Shown here piece after piece: positions 13,648-20,494 of a DNA stretch of 20,494 nucleotides. A model generated the notes under the pieces. That model was not told where the DNA came from. It did not search any database and saw only the letters and a program-made list of their open reading frames with translations. Position numbers and translations under genes: made by a program. Within the stretch, counting starts at the first letter, position 1, and each line of letters starts with the position of its first letter. This DNA comes from JABMRF01 sp964434235 (GTDB lineage Bacteria > Patescibacteriota > Patescibacteriia > UBA11705 > JABHMO01). The stretch lies in the NCBI GenBank assembly GCA_964434235.1, contig CAYSUN010000021.1, forward strand, positions 1-20,494, given 5' to 3'.

Positions 13648-14691
13648 ATGAGTATGAAAAATATTTACAAAAGTAAGGTTCAAGCTACTTTCCTCGGTGT
13701 GGCCATTGGTGATGCAATGGGAATGCCAGTTGAAACAATGTCAGCAGAAGAAATTGGCAAACTGAACAATGGACAGGGCGTAACAACTTTTATGGATGCT
13801 GTTCAAACTAGGTTTGATGATCTTAAATATTATGTAGCTGGACAAACTACAGATGATTGGCAGTTAACATCGGCGATAGCTCGTAGTTTAATTCGTTGTG
13901 GTGGATATGATTTAAAGGATATTCTGTTTGAACATATTCGAGAAGCCAAAAAGTCTACTGCTGGTTGGGGTAAATCAACTCGTAATTCAGTTTTTAATAT
14001 TGAAAAATTTTATTTAACTAAAGGAAAAGAGGGACGTGATCCAACTGTTTTTCAAAAGCAGATTATTGAAAATATTGGTAGTGGTAATGGAGTGGCAATG
14101 AAAATTGCGCCATTAGCTATGTTTAAAGTACTTCAAAATGAAAAGGTTTCAAATGAGCAAATGTTGGATATTTGTTTAGAAATTGGTAGAGCAACGCATG
14201 ATAATGTTAGAGCATCAATAACTGCTTATTCATTGTGTTGGTTAATGAGTTCTTTGGTTAATGAGCAATTATCTGTCGATGTACAAAAAATTGAATACAG
14301 AATTCGTGAATTGATAAAAGCAATTATTGTGGTGGAAAAAAGATTTTGTTTGGAAAGTAATTTAGTTTCAGATCAGATAAAATTAATTTTTTCTAATCAA
14401 GGTATAAAGAATATTTCTAGTTTAATTGTAGAATTGGGAACAAGTTGTCAGGCTATTGAGTCAGTCCCGTTTGCTATTGCAGTTTTTTGTCGTAATCCTA
14501 TAAATTTCAGGGCTGGTGTTTTGGAGGCAGTTAATGCTGGTGGGGATACTGATACAATAGCTTCAATGGTCGGTGCTTTGATTGGTGCGAATAATGGGTT
14601 AGATTCAATTCCCAAAGAATGGCAAGAGTTTAATCAAACTTTTGTTCAAGCAAGACAATTAGGCTTAAAATTTTTTGATATTTTTTCTTAA
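13648..14691 (+). CDS. ADP-ribosylglycohydrolase family protein (DraG/ARH)
   Basis: 347 aa. I chose the ATG at 13648 because AGAGG lies 6 nt upstream; the ATG at 13642 touches the site. The family removes ADP-ribose from proteins or other acceptors using two metal ions. Motifs are GVAIGDAMGMPVE (residues 17-29), TTDDWQLTSAIA (TDD at 67-69) and NAGGDTDTIASMVGA (D300, D302). The usual TDDT has become TDDW, so one ligand differs. Length is typical. It is the last gene of the accessory module, though a terminator precedes it. DraG-like enzymes are plausible members of NAD regulons because they release ADP-ribose, the ligand of NrtR. Confidence 0.88.
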   Translation: MSMKNIYKSKVQATFLGVAIGDAMGMPVETMSAEEIGKLNNGQGVTTFMDAVQTRFDDLKYYVAGQTTDDWQLTSAIARSLIRCGGYDLKDILFEHIREAKKSTAGWGKSTRNSVFNIEKFYLTKGKEGRDPTVFQKQIIENIGSGNGVAMKIAPLAMFKVLQNEKVSNEQMLDICLEIGRATHDNVRASITAYSLCWLMSSLVNEQLSVDVQKIEYRIRELIKAIIVVEKRFCLESNLVSDQIKLIFSNQGIKNISSLIVELGTSCQAIESVPFAIAVFCRNPINFRAGVLEAVNAGGDTDTIASMVGALIGANNGLDSIPKEWQEFNQTFVQARQLGLKFFDIFS

Positions 14692-14699
14692 TGATAAAC

Positions 14700-14737
14700 A
14701 AAGTCACTAACTTAAAAAAATTAGTGACTTTTATTTT
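14700..14737 (+). terminator. terminator of the ADP-ribosylglycohydrolase gene
   Basis: 11-bp perfect stem AAAGTCACTAA / TTAGTGACTTT followed by TATTTT. Confidence 0.9.
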
Positions 14738-14742
14738 AAAAT

Positions 14743-14774
14743 AAAAAGCCCCACTTCTTGTTGAGAAGTGGAGC
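14743..14774 (-). terminator. terminator of nadE
   Basis: On the minus strand GCTCCACTTCT pairs with AGAAGTGGGGC and is followed by TTTTTATTTT. It lies back to back with the previous terminator. Confidence 0.9.
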
Positions 14775-14786
14775 AATGAGTGTTTC

Positions 14787-16748
14787 TTAAATTTTTTTCA
14801 GAACGTTTAGCCAATCTTTCACCACGGCATCACTTGGCATTCGCCAGTCACCGCGGGGAGATAGGCTGATTGTTCCGACTTTCGGTCCATCAGGTAAACA
14901 GTTACGCTTGAACTGCTGACCAAAGAATCTCTTGTAAAAATCAATCAACCAATTCTTCAAAGTTTCGTCACTATATTCATGATTAAACTTAGCGTACCTT
15001 GCCAGAAAAAGAATCTTTTCCGGAGGCATACCAAAGCGCATCATGTTATAAAGGAAGAAGTCGGTCAGTTCGTAAGGTCCAACTTTATCTTCAGACATTT
15101 GAACGATATTGCCATTCTTGTCCGGAGGAAGTAGTTCAGGAGAAATCGGAGTGTCCAGAATATCATTCAAAAGGTCAGTCGCTTCAGTCAGAACATACTT
15201 GGCTACGTAGTCAATCAGATAACGGATCAAAGTTTTGGGTACACCACTGTTTACACCGTACATGCTCATATGATCAGCATTATAGGTGCACCAACCTTTG
15301 GCTAGTTCGGATAGATCACCCGTACCAACCACGAAACCTTTGTCCATGGCAATCCAAGTACGAGCACGGGCTTGGGAATTCTCATAAACTACGTTTTTAA
15401 TTTCCTGATTATGTCCAATATCCTTGAAATGCTGTTCAACGCTGGCGTGGATAGGAATTTCTTCCAGGGTTACGCCAAGAACTTTGCATAGATCAATGGC
15501 ATTCTGCTTGGTTCTCTGAGTTGTGCCAAATCCAGGCATAGTGATTGCCAAAATGTTTTCACGAGGCAAACCAACTTCATCAAACGCAGCAACTGTAACC
15601 AAAAGTGCATGAGTAGAATCAGATCCGCCAGAGAAAGCAACCACAACCTTTTTCAAACCAACGTGTTTAATCCGCTTGATCAATCCATGCTTCTGAATGT
15701 TAAAAATCTCTTCACAAACAGTTTTTTGCACTGCTGGATCGCTAGGCACAAACGGATGAGCCTTTACAAATAAAGGAGCAATTTCTTTTTCTTTCGGGTA
15801 TTTTGAGGCTTCGCGCTCAGGCCAGAGCATCTCAATTGTTCGATAGTTAAGATGATTCACAAACTGCCGAGCCTGATAGAAACGGGTATTAACCTGTCGG
15901 TCATGCTCTAGCTTTTGAAGATCAATATCAGCGTACTGAATTGTTCTTCCGGTAAATCGTTCAGATTCGACTAGAGCTTTTCCGTTCTCTGCAATGATAT
16001 TATGACCAGAGAAAACTACGTCAGTAGTTGATTCACCAATACCAGCAGAGCAGTAGAGGTAGGCAGCAATGCAGTCACCTGACTGTTGAACAACGAGTCG
16101 TCTTCGGTAATCAGACTTGCCAACAACTTCATTGCTAGCAGAAATATTGATCAGAACATTGGCGCCCCTTAGAGCCAGATTGCTACTTGGTTTATATGGA
16201 CCCCAAAGGTCTTCACAGATTTCAATTCCAAAAATCATTTCAGGAATGTTGTCGTTTCCGGAATGCACTTTGAACAGAAGATCTGTTCCAAAGGGAACCT
16301 CGCCAAAGAAATTATTCAAAAATATTTTTTTACCGACTTGACCAATTCCTGAGGCAAACCAGCGTTGTTCATAGAATTCCTTGTAGTTTGGGATAAATGA
16401 TTTTGGTACGATACCAAGAACTTCATCTCCAAAAACTACTGCTGCGCAGTTATAAATTACCCCTTCAACACAAACAGGCAAACCGACAATCGAAATGATT
16501 TTCATGTTAGCATTCTGACACGCAAAGTTTTTAAGTGCGTCAATTGCCGTTCTCTGTAGGTGGTGATCATGAAAAAGGTCACCACAAGTATAGCCTGTTA
16601 TGCTCATTTCCGGAAAAACAATTATTCGAGCATTGGTAGCACATGCATCTTCAATGTGGGGACGCATTCGATTTACGTTACCCATACAATCAGCCACCTG
16701 AACTTCAGGAGTACAAGTTGCCACGCGAACCATTCCGTGTCTTTCCAT
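14787..16748 (-). CDS. nadE: glutamine-dependent NAD synthetase
   Basis: 653 aa, AAAGGAGA before the ATG. This two-domain enzyme makes NAD from NaAD, ATP and glutamine. The N-terminal nitrilase-type glutaminase domain (1-about 290) has its triad E47 (VFPEMSITGY), K116 (PKSFIP) and C178 (IEICEDLW). The C-terminal synthetase domain has the PP-loop SGGSDS at 373-378 and ends with MPSDAVVKDWL. Length fits the large NadE type, as in mycobacteria, not the ammonia-dependent 275-aa type. It forms its own transcription unit with operator 4 overlapping its promoter and a strong terminator. Having the glutaminase domain means the cell need not rely on free ammonia. Confidence 0.96.
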   Translation of the reverse strand: MERHGMVRVATCTPEVQVADCMGNVNRMRPHIEDACATNARIIVFPEMSITGYTCGDLFHDHHLQRTAIDALKNFACQNANMKIISIVGLPVCVEGVIYNCAAVVFGDEVLGIVPKSFIPNYKEFYEQRWFASGIGQVGKKIFLNNFFGEVPFGTDLLFKVHSGNDNIPEMIFGIEICEDLWGPYKPSSNLALRGANVLINISASNEVVGKSDYRRRLVVQQSGDCIAAYLYCSAGIGESTTDVVFSGHNIIAENGKALVESERFTGRTIQYADIDLQKLEHDRQVNTRFYQARQFVNHLNYRTIEMLWPEREASKYPKEKEIAPLFVKAHPFVPSDPAVQKTVCEEIFNIQKHGLIKRIKHVGLKKVVVAFSGGSDSTHALLVTVAAFDEVGLPRENILAITMPGFGTTQRTKQNAIDLCKVLGVTLEEIPIHASVEQHFKDIGHNQEIKNVVYENSQARARTWIAMDKGFVVGTGDLSELAKGWCTYNADHMSMYGVNSGVPKTLIRYLIDYVAKYVLTEATDLLNDILDTPISPELLPPDKNGNIVQMSEDKVGPYELTDFFLYNMMRFGMPPEKILFLARYAKFNHEYSDETLKNWLIDFYKRFFGQQFKRNCLPDGPKVGTISLSPRGDWRMPSDAVVKDWLNVLKKI

Positions 16749-16800
16749 GAGTATCTCCTTTGGAGTCTGTTTAGTTTAGATTTAATGAACATCTCAATAT

Positions 16801-16817
16801 AGTGTATTGTACACACT
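16801..16817 (-). promoter_or_regulatory. NAD operator 4 (putative NrtR site) at nadE
   Basis: AGTGTATTGTACACACT, arms perfect; the dyad extends by TAT/ATA to 16798-16820, the longest in the window. The -10 box lies in its centre. Confidence 0.78.
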
Positions 16818-16834
16818 ATACTAAAAAATGTCAA
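16806..16834 (-). promoter_or_regulatory. operator-controlled nadE promoter P1
   Basis: On the minus strand TTGACA (16834-16829), 17-bp spacer, TACAAT (16811-16806). Operator 4 covers the -10 region, giving a leader of about 50 nt before nadE. Confidence 0.82.
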
Positions 16835-16847
16835 TAGTTGACTTTAT

Positions 16848-16876
16848 ATTTTAGCTTATTTTAGAAAAATTGTCAA
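16848..16876 (-). promoter_or_regulatory. second upstream nadE promoter P2
   Basis: On the minus strand TTGACA (16876-16871), 17-bp spacer, TAAAAT (16853-16848). It is not covered by the operator, but its transcript would pass through the bound repressor. Between it and the pncB terminator (16877-16985) I see only AT-rich sequence. Confidence 0.5.
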
Positions 16877-16985
16877 GGGTAAAGTCGGCTATTTTTGGTA
16901 ATTTTATTGTTTATTTATTGTAATTTGTTATATTTTAGCAAAATTAGTAAGTAGTTTGTATGATTGATTAAATTTGTTTTGTATT

Positions 16986-17019
16986 AAAAAACCCCACCTC
17001 TTATTTAAGAGATAGGGTT
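16986..17019 (-). terminator. terminator of the nadK-pncB operon
   Basis: On the minus strand AACCC and CTCTTA stems (AACCC/GGGTT 5 bp plus CTCTTA/TAAGAG 6 bp with a small internal loop), followed by TTTTTAAT. Confidence 0.82.
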
Positions 17020-17026
17020 GTGTTGG

Positions 17027-18610
17027 TTAATTCAATTCTTCGATTGGCGCTTCACTGCTCCACAAATTGTGTAGTTCGGTAAATAGCTTCTCGGAAACTG
17101 AAACTTTGTAAGGCGTGGGATTAGTCAATCGTTTGTGATCATCGCGCAAGTTAGCAAGTTCTTCTTTTGCCCGACTGCGACATTCTTCAAGCGTGGTTTC
17201 ACATTCGGCAGAAGGTATGCCATTAACAATATAGGGAAAATGCAAACAGCGAACCTTTCTTGGAGTTACATAAACTCTTTTATGTGTATCAAACGGATGA
17301 CAACAGAGGATTTTTTCACCAGGAATTGGTGCAGGTTCTTCACCGTCTCTGATGAGCAGATCAAGAATTGGACTACCATCATTTCCATATAGGCGGTAGC
17401 CAGCCTTTCGTCCTGGTAGCGGTATTTTTATGATGTTTTCAGATATTTTAATTCTTGATTTGCCTTTTATCGCCACAAGTTTGTAAACACCACCGAGAGC
17501 CGGTTGCTTTTGGCAAGTGATCATATGTGTACCAATACCCAGAATGTTCAATTCATTGCCTTGTTCTTGCATAGCACTTAGTGACTGTTCATTAATGTCG
17601 TTACTGGCTGCAATCAAAAGATCTGTAGCATTAAATAGAGAAATATTAAAGTGTCCTGCAACTTTATGGAAAATTTTACGCGCTTCTTTTGAGAGGAATG
17701 CAAGATCACCAGAATCAAGACGAATGCCTACGGGCTTATGGCCATCTTCAGCCAAAACTAGGGCAACTGCCATGAAGTTGGGAATTCCTGACTTCATGGT
17801 GTTGTATGTATCTACAAGAGAAAGGAAATTATCAGGAAAAGCTTTGGCAAATGAAATAAATGAAGCTAGTTCGCCATCATTAGTTCCTGACAGGTTCAGG
17901 ATTTCACAGATTTTATTTCTGTATTCGATAGCCCTTCGACTGAACTGGTCATTCTTGAGTTCATCGGCAGAATAGCTGGTGACAAAAGAATGAGGATGCG
18001 TTCCCTTGATTGGGATGCCGAACATTTTACCGGCAAGCACGTTACTGGTAGAATCAAATCCACCAAGGTAACTGTACTTTGCTCCGGAAAGAGCACCATC
18101 AGGGCCTTGTGCTCGACGAAGACCCATGTCGATCAGTGTCATGTTTGGAGCCAACAGTCTGAATCGTGCAGCGTTGGTCGCAATCAGCGTTGGGTAATTG
18201 ATAAGATTCAGTAAGGTAGTTTCCAGTAGCTGAATAACACCAAGTGGTCCAGATCCAGAGAGGAGCGGAACTCTTGGAAACACAATTGAACCTTCATGAA
18301 TGGCACGGATAGTAATATGTCTAGAATCAAGTTTACTCAGCCAGTCAAAGAATTCCGGTTCACAATTAGGCAACTGTGACTGCAGATATTCAATATCAGA
18401 TTCAGAAAAACCAAAGTTCATGATGAATCTTAAGGCCTCATTAAGACCAGCAAAGATAGCAAATTCACCACCGAATGGACATTCACGGAAAAATAGATCA
18501 AAATTTGCATCTTCATTATGCTTACCATCTTTCCAATAAGCATAAACCGTAGTGTCCTCATAAAAGTCTGTAAGTAAGGCTGTGACGAAAGGATTTGAGG
18601 GCTTATCCAT
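17027..18610 (-). CDS. pncB: nicotinate phosphoribosyltransferase
   Basis: 527 aa with AAAGGAGA before the ATG. It converts nicotinate and PRPP to NaMN, driven by ATP. Family signatures are clear: LLTDFYE near residue 13, ATNAARFR, LIDMGLRRAQGPDGAL, then GGFDSTSNVLAG and GTHPHSFV, and GIRLDSGDLAFL. The C-terminal part (about 380-527) has the FDTHKRVYVTP segment found in longer members. Length is at the upper end and closer to the vertebrate-like NAPRT group than to the 400-aa E. coli enzyme. It begins 39 nt after nadK and has no promoter of its own, so operator 5 upstream of nadK should control both genes. Confidence 0.95.
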   Translation of the reverse strand: MDKPSNPFVTALLTDFYEDTTVYAYWKDGKHNEDANFDLFFRECPFGGEFAIFAGLNEALRFIMNFGFSESDIEYLQSQLPNCEPEFFDWLSKLDSRHITIRAIHEGSIVFPRVPLLSGSGPLGVIQLLETTLLNLINYPTLIATNAARFRLLAPNMTLIDMGLRRAQGPDGALSGAKYSYLGGFDSTSNVLAGKMFGIPIKGTHPHSFVTSYSADELKNDQFSRRAIEYRNKICEILNLSGTNDGELASFISFAKAFPDNFLSLVDTYNTMKSGIPNFMAVALVLAEDGHKPVGIRLDSGDLAFLSKEARKIFHKVAGHFNISLFNATDLLIAASNDINEQSLSAMQEQGNELNILGIGTHMITCQKQPALGGVYKLVAIKGKSRIKISENIIKIPLPGRKAGYRLYGNDGSPILDLLIRDGEEPAPIPGEKILCCHPFDTHKRVYVTPRKVRCLHFPYIVNGIPSAECETTLEECRSRAKEELANLRDDHKRLTNPTPYKVSVSEKLFTELHNLWSSEAPIEELN

Positions 18611-18649
18611 GGTTATCTCCTTTAAATTCTGAAGTTTTATGTTAATTTT

Positions 18650-19525
18650 TCAACCCCTATTTTTTTGAGCTTTCTTTTCCCAAGCTCGCAAATTTTGTTT
18701 TATTTCTTTCACTTTATCTTGGTGCGTTGCTCCAGGTTTAAAGCCAAGAGTAACGGTCAATTCAGATTTTCGGACAGTAACCCTTTTCACTTTAGTATAG
18801 GCTTCATTATCAGCAATTATTATGTGCTGACGTTTGTTGTCTTCAAGAACTTCAATGACAACTTCACTAGTGTCTGGGACTTGAATTGGTTTAAATGGAA
18901 TAGGAAATGGAGAAGCAATCGTAACGCCAAAAACCTTGGCGCTTGGTGAAAAAACTTTTCCACCTGCTGCGCGGTTATAAGCAGTTGATCCGCCAGCCGA
19001 GCAAACTATTACTGCATCGCCCATAGCCAGAGTTTCTCGATCGTCAAATACTTGTGGAATGATGTTTTGGCCGTTAACAAAAATTCTATGCTTCGGAGTT
19101 TGTACCCCAGAAGTTTTAGTATAGAGATCATTGAAAGCTAACGTTTTGTCGATTGAACCATCAAGATATTCAATTTCAATATCAAGAAGTGGAAATTCAA
19201 CCCAAACGGCCCTTTTAATAGCTACACGAATATCATCATTTTCTTCATGATTATTCAACAGAAAACCATAAGTTCCCATGTTTACGCCATAAAAAGGAAT
19301 TCCTAGATGGGCAAATTGTTTAATAGTTTCGATGTATGGTCCATCGCCACTTACATTAATAATACAGTCAGCTTGATAGGGTAGATAATTTGTTTCTATT
19401 TGACGACGAAGAGCAAAAGCCCTTTTTTCCAAAGTGTGAATGTATTCCTGAAAATCAGCTTCTTTGGTGTGAACATTGCGAGGTTTAAACCAAACAATTG
19501 CCAGTTTCTTTTTTGGAAAGTCCAT
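18650..19525 (-). CDS. nadK: NAD kinase
   Basis: 291 aa. I chose ATG 19525 (MDFPKKKL), which has AGAGG upstream. A longer frame from 19600 runs through the promoter and operator and cannot be translated from that promoter. NAD kinase phosphorylates NAD to NADP with ATP or polyphosphate. Motifs: NVSGDGPYI (57-65) replaces the usual GGDGT, GVNMGTYGFL (80-89) is standard, FNDLYTKT (131-138) stands for the NE-type motif, and SAGGSTAYNRAAGG (176-189) is the conserved glycine-rich loop. The variant first motif keeps the catalytic Asp (D61). It is the first gene of an operon with pncB, so NADP formation and nicotinate use are set together. Confidence 0.9.
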   Translation of the reverse strand: MDFPKKKLAIVWFKPRNVHTKEADFQEYIHTLEKRAFALRRQIETNYLPYQADCIINVSGDGPYIETIKQFAHLGIPFYGVNMGTYGFLLNNHEENDDIRVAIKRAVWVEFPLLDIEIEYLDGSIDKTLAFNDLYTKTSGVQTPKHRIFVNGQNIIPQVFDDRETLAMGDAVIVCSAGGSTAYNRAAGGKVFSPSAKVFGVTIASPFPIPFKPIQVPDTSEVVIEVLEDNKRQHIIIADNEAYTKVKRVTVRKSELTVTLGFKPGATHQDKVKEIKQNLRAWEKKAQKNRG

Positions 19526-19566
19526 TCTATATTCCTCTTTTTTCAAAATTGTTAAGGTTCTTACTA

Positions 19567-19583
19567 AGTGTATTATACACACT
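19567..19583 (-). promoter_or_regulatory. NAD operator 5 (putative NrtR site) at nadK-pncB
   Basis: AGTGTATTATACACACT, arms perfect, almost identical to operator 4 and with the same overlap with the -10 box. Confidence 0.78.
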
Positions 19584-19600
19584 ATGCATAAATCTGTCAA
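19572..19600 (-). promoter_or_regulatory. consensus promoter of nadK-pncB
   Basis: On the minus strand TTGACA (19600-19595), 17-bp spacer, TATAAT (19577-19572). A weaker upstream promoter is possible: TTGACA (19652-19647) and TAAAGT (19629-19624), mirroring the nadE P2 layout. Confidence 0.88.
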
Positions 19601-19730
19601 CCCTTTTGAGGATTAAACATTAAACTTTATCTTATTTTAGTAAATTTGTCAATATCTAAGCAAAATTGATGTGTGATTTTATACAATAATATATTTATAA
19701 TGGTTTACCAATAACCCTTACCAACTCCCT

Positions 19731-19767
19731 AAAAAAAACCACCTATCTTTAAAAAAGATAAGTGGTT
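19731..19767 (-). terminator. terminator of the tRNA-Leu transcript
   Basis: On the minus strand AACCAC/GTGGTT and ATCTTT/AAAGAT stems with a 2-nt internal loop, followed by eight Ts. It lies about 50 nt after the tRNA. Confidence 0.88.
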
Positions 19768-19775
19768 CATGGTTT

Positions 19776-19818
19776 ACCATGCACCGGCAGATAACAAGGT
19801 TATCAACTGGTGCATGGT
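19776..19818 (-). other. tRNA trailer hairpin that includes the CCA end
   Basis: A 12-bp stem with one G-U pair (19776-19787 with 19807-19818), an internal loop and an inner 5-bp stem ATAAC/GTTAT. Its 5' strand on the RNA starts at the tRNA discriminator base and CCA, so the precursor can hide its own CCA end. A further CATGGT-AAA-CCATG hairpin overlaps its 3' arm. Confidence 0.65.
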
Positions 19819-19899
19819 GGGCGGGAGAGGACTTGAACCTCCAGGACCGAAGTCACTAGTTCCTAAGACTAGCGTGTTTACCAATTTCACCACCCGCCC
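19815..19899 (-). tRNA. tRNA-Leu (anticodon UAG)
   Basis: 85 nt including encoded CCA (19817-19815). Acceptor stem GGGCGGG / CCCGCCC with discriminator A; anticodon stem CTAGT / ACTAG with loop CTTAGGA, hence anticodon TAG; long variable arm (TGACTTCGGTCCT) as in leucine tRNAs; T-loop GTTCAAGTC. It reads CUN codons. Confidence 0.95.
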
Positions 19900-19913
19900 T
19901 CATTTGTGAAGCA

Positions 19914-19942
19914 ATAATATCATCTTAAAAAGGGGAAGTCAA
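19914..19942 (-). promoter_or_regulatory. promoter of tRNA-Leu
   Basis: On the minus strand TTGACT (19942-19937), 17-bp spacer, TATTAT (19919-19914), putting the start about 8 nt before the mature 5' end. Confidence 0.78.
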
Positions 19943-20124
19943 CTAAGTTAAGGGATTATTAATTTATATATTTTATTTTATTTACCAATAAATAAACTTT
20001 TATAAAAATAAAAAAATGTTTAATTTATTGTTTGAAAATGAGAAAAATGTGAAAATTCTAATATCGGTATTTTTTACTAAAATTAGTATAAAATTAAATA
20101 TATTTTTTTGTACACAATTTTCTC

Positions 20125-20152
20125 TTGACATTATTTTATTTTCCTATATAAT
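20125..20152 (+). promoter_or_regulatory. promoter of the 23S rRNA gene
   Basis: TTGACA at 20125-20130, 16-bp spacer, TATAAT at 20147-20152, preceded by very AT-rich sequence that could act as an UP element. Confidence 0.8.
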
Positions 20153-20159
20153 ATTAATC

Positions 20160-20381
20160 ACGTTGAAATGTTTGAAAATTTCCCACACAAAGTATTTCGA
20201 TTTGATTTCCCCATGGGGATGGATAGGAAAATCAAGTCGGGATATTTTTTATTCCGAAATTTTTCAAATTGAACTTTGAAAACTTAACCAAGATCAAAAG
20301 ATGAAATAATTTAAGTATTATTTCGCCGATCAATTTTATATCTCAAAACCAAAAAATATATAAGAATGTTAATATTATTGT
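20160..20381 (+). promoter_or_regulatory. 23S rRNA leader
   Basis: No gene and no 16S 3' end (no anti-Shine-Dalgarno tail). It holds a GATTT...AAATC-type helix around a CCCCATGGGG palindrome (about 20199-20234) and an AT hairpin GAAATAATT / AATTATTTC-like (about 20303-20324). These may form processing stems for the rRNA precursor. Confidence 0.45.
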
Positions 20382-20494
20382 GGTTATACAAACTCAAGGG
20401 CATATGGTGGATGCCTAGACACTAAAAGACGATGAAGGGCGTAGCAGCCTGCGATAAGCTTCGGGGAGGTGGCAAGCAACCTTTGATCCGGAGA
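20382..20494 (+). rRNA. rrl: 23S rRNA, 5' end (partial)
   Basis: The start of domain I is recognisable: GGTGGATGCC (from 20406), GACGATGAAGGGCG and CTGCGATAAGCTTCGGGGAG match universal 23S 5' sequence. The mature start is placed by alignment to the E. coli numbering in my head and may be off by a few bases. The gene runs out of the window. Confidence 0.93.

Noticed and set aside
14999..15400. Plus-strand frame inside nadE (133 codons)
   Set aside because: It is the shadow of the well-conserved NAD synthetase frame and has no start signals.
18650..19600. NAD kinase starting at 19600 (25 residues longer)
   Set aside because: That start overlaps the -35 box, and the extra codons run through the promoter and operator; ATG 19525 has a ribosome-binding site.
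19920..20381. 16S rRNA end or 16S-23S spacer
   Set aside because: No 16S tail sequence is present, and a separate promoter at 20125-20152 precedes the 23S gene.
1..20494. CRISPR arrays, insertion sequences, transposases, integrases or phage genes
   Set aside because: No regularly spaced repeats, inverted-repeat-bounded transposase or phage protein was found on either strand.

Overview
The window looks like a piece of a small, AT-rich bacterial chromosome. TAA, TAG and TGA all act as stops (TGA ends two clear genes), Shine-Dalgarno sites are common, and most promoters are close to TTGACA-17 bp-TATAAT. A 23S rRNA gene starts at the right edge behind its own promoter, with no 16S end in the 480 bp before it. 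Together with the TrmB-type regulator, the small unknown proteins and a salvage-only NAD gene set, this suggests Patescibacteria (CPR). That assignment is inference; no marker in the window proves it.

Layout. Positions 1-3600 hold an unknown small gene, rmuC and a radical SAM gene (both minus strand) and a secreted lytic transglycosylase. Positions 3600-6540 hold nrtR, a Nudix-type NAD regulator with an unknown partner gene, then a 42-aa ORF, nicotinamidase (pncA) and nadD. Positions 6545-8450 hold a TrmB-like regulator diverging from three overlapping genes for small membrane proteins. Positions 8600-14700 hold a five-gene accessory module: PP2C phosphatase, atypical kinase with zinc ribbon, a long nicotinamidase-like hydrolase, a TerY-like VWA protein and an ADP-ribosylglycohydrolase. 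Positions 14787-19525 (minus) hold nadE, then nadK-pncB as an operon. tRNA-Leu(UAG) and the 23S start finish the window.

How it works together. PncA, PncB, NadD, NadE and NadK form the complete route nicotinamide -> nicotinate -> NaMN -> NaAD -> NAD -> NADP. A 17-bp palindrome, AGTGT-N7-ACACT, occurs five times. It lies inside the promoters of the pncA, nadE, nadK-pncB and phosphatase-kinase operons, and a second copy lies just downstream of the last of these promoters. NrtR, encoded here, is the obvious candidate to bind it. The most interesting inference is that a TerY-type phosphorylation triad (VWA, PP2C, kinase with zinc ribbon) has been wired into the NAD regulon together with a second nicotinamidase-like enzyme, next to an ADP-ribose hydrolase. 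This would be a signalling or stress module that responds to NAD breakdown. Other notable points are a perfect G-quadruplex motif where the nrtR ribosome-binding site should be, a ~350-nt structured leader before the module, and a large hairpin that captures the CCA end of the tRNA-Leu precursor.
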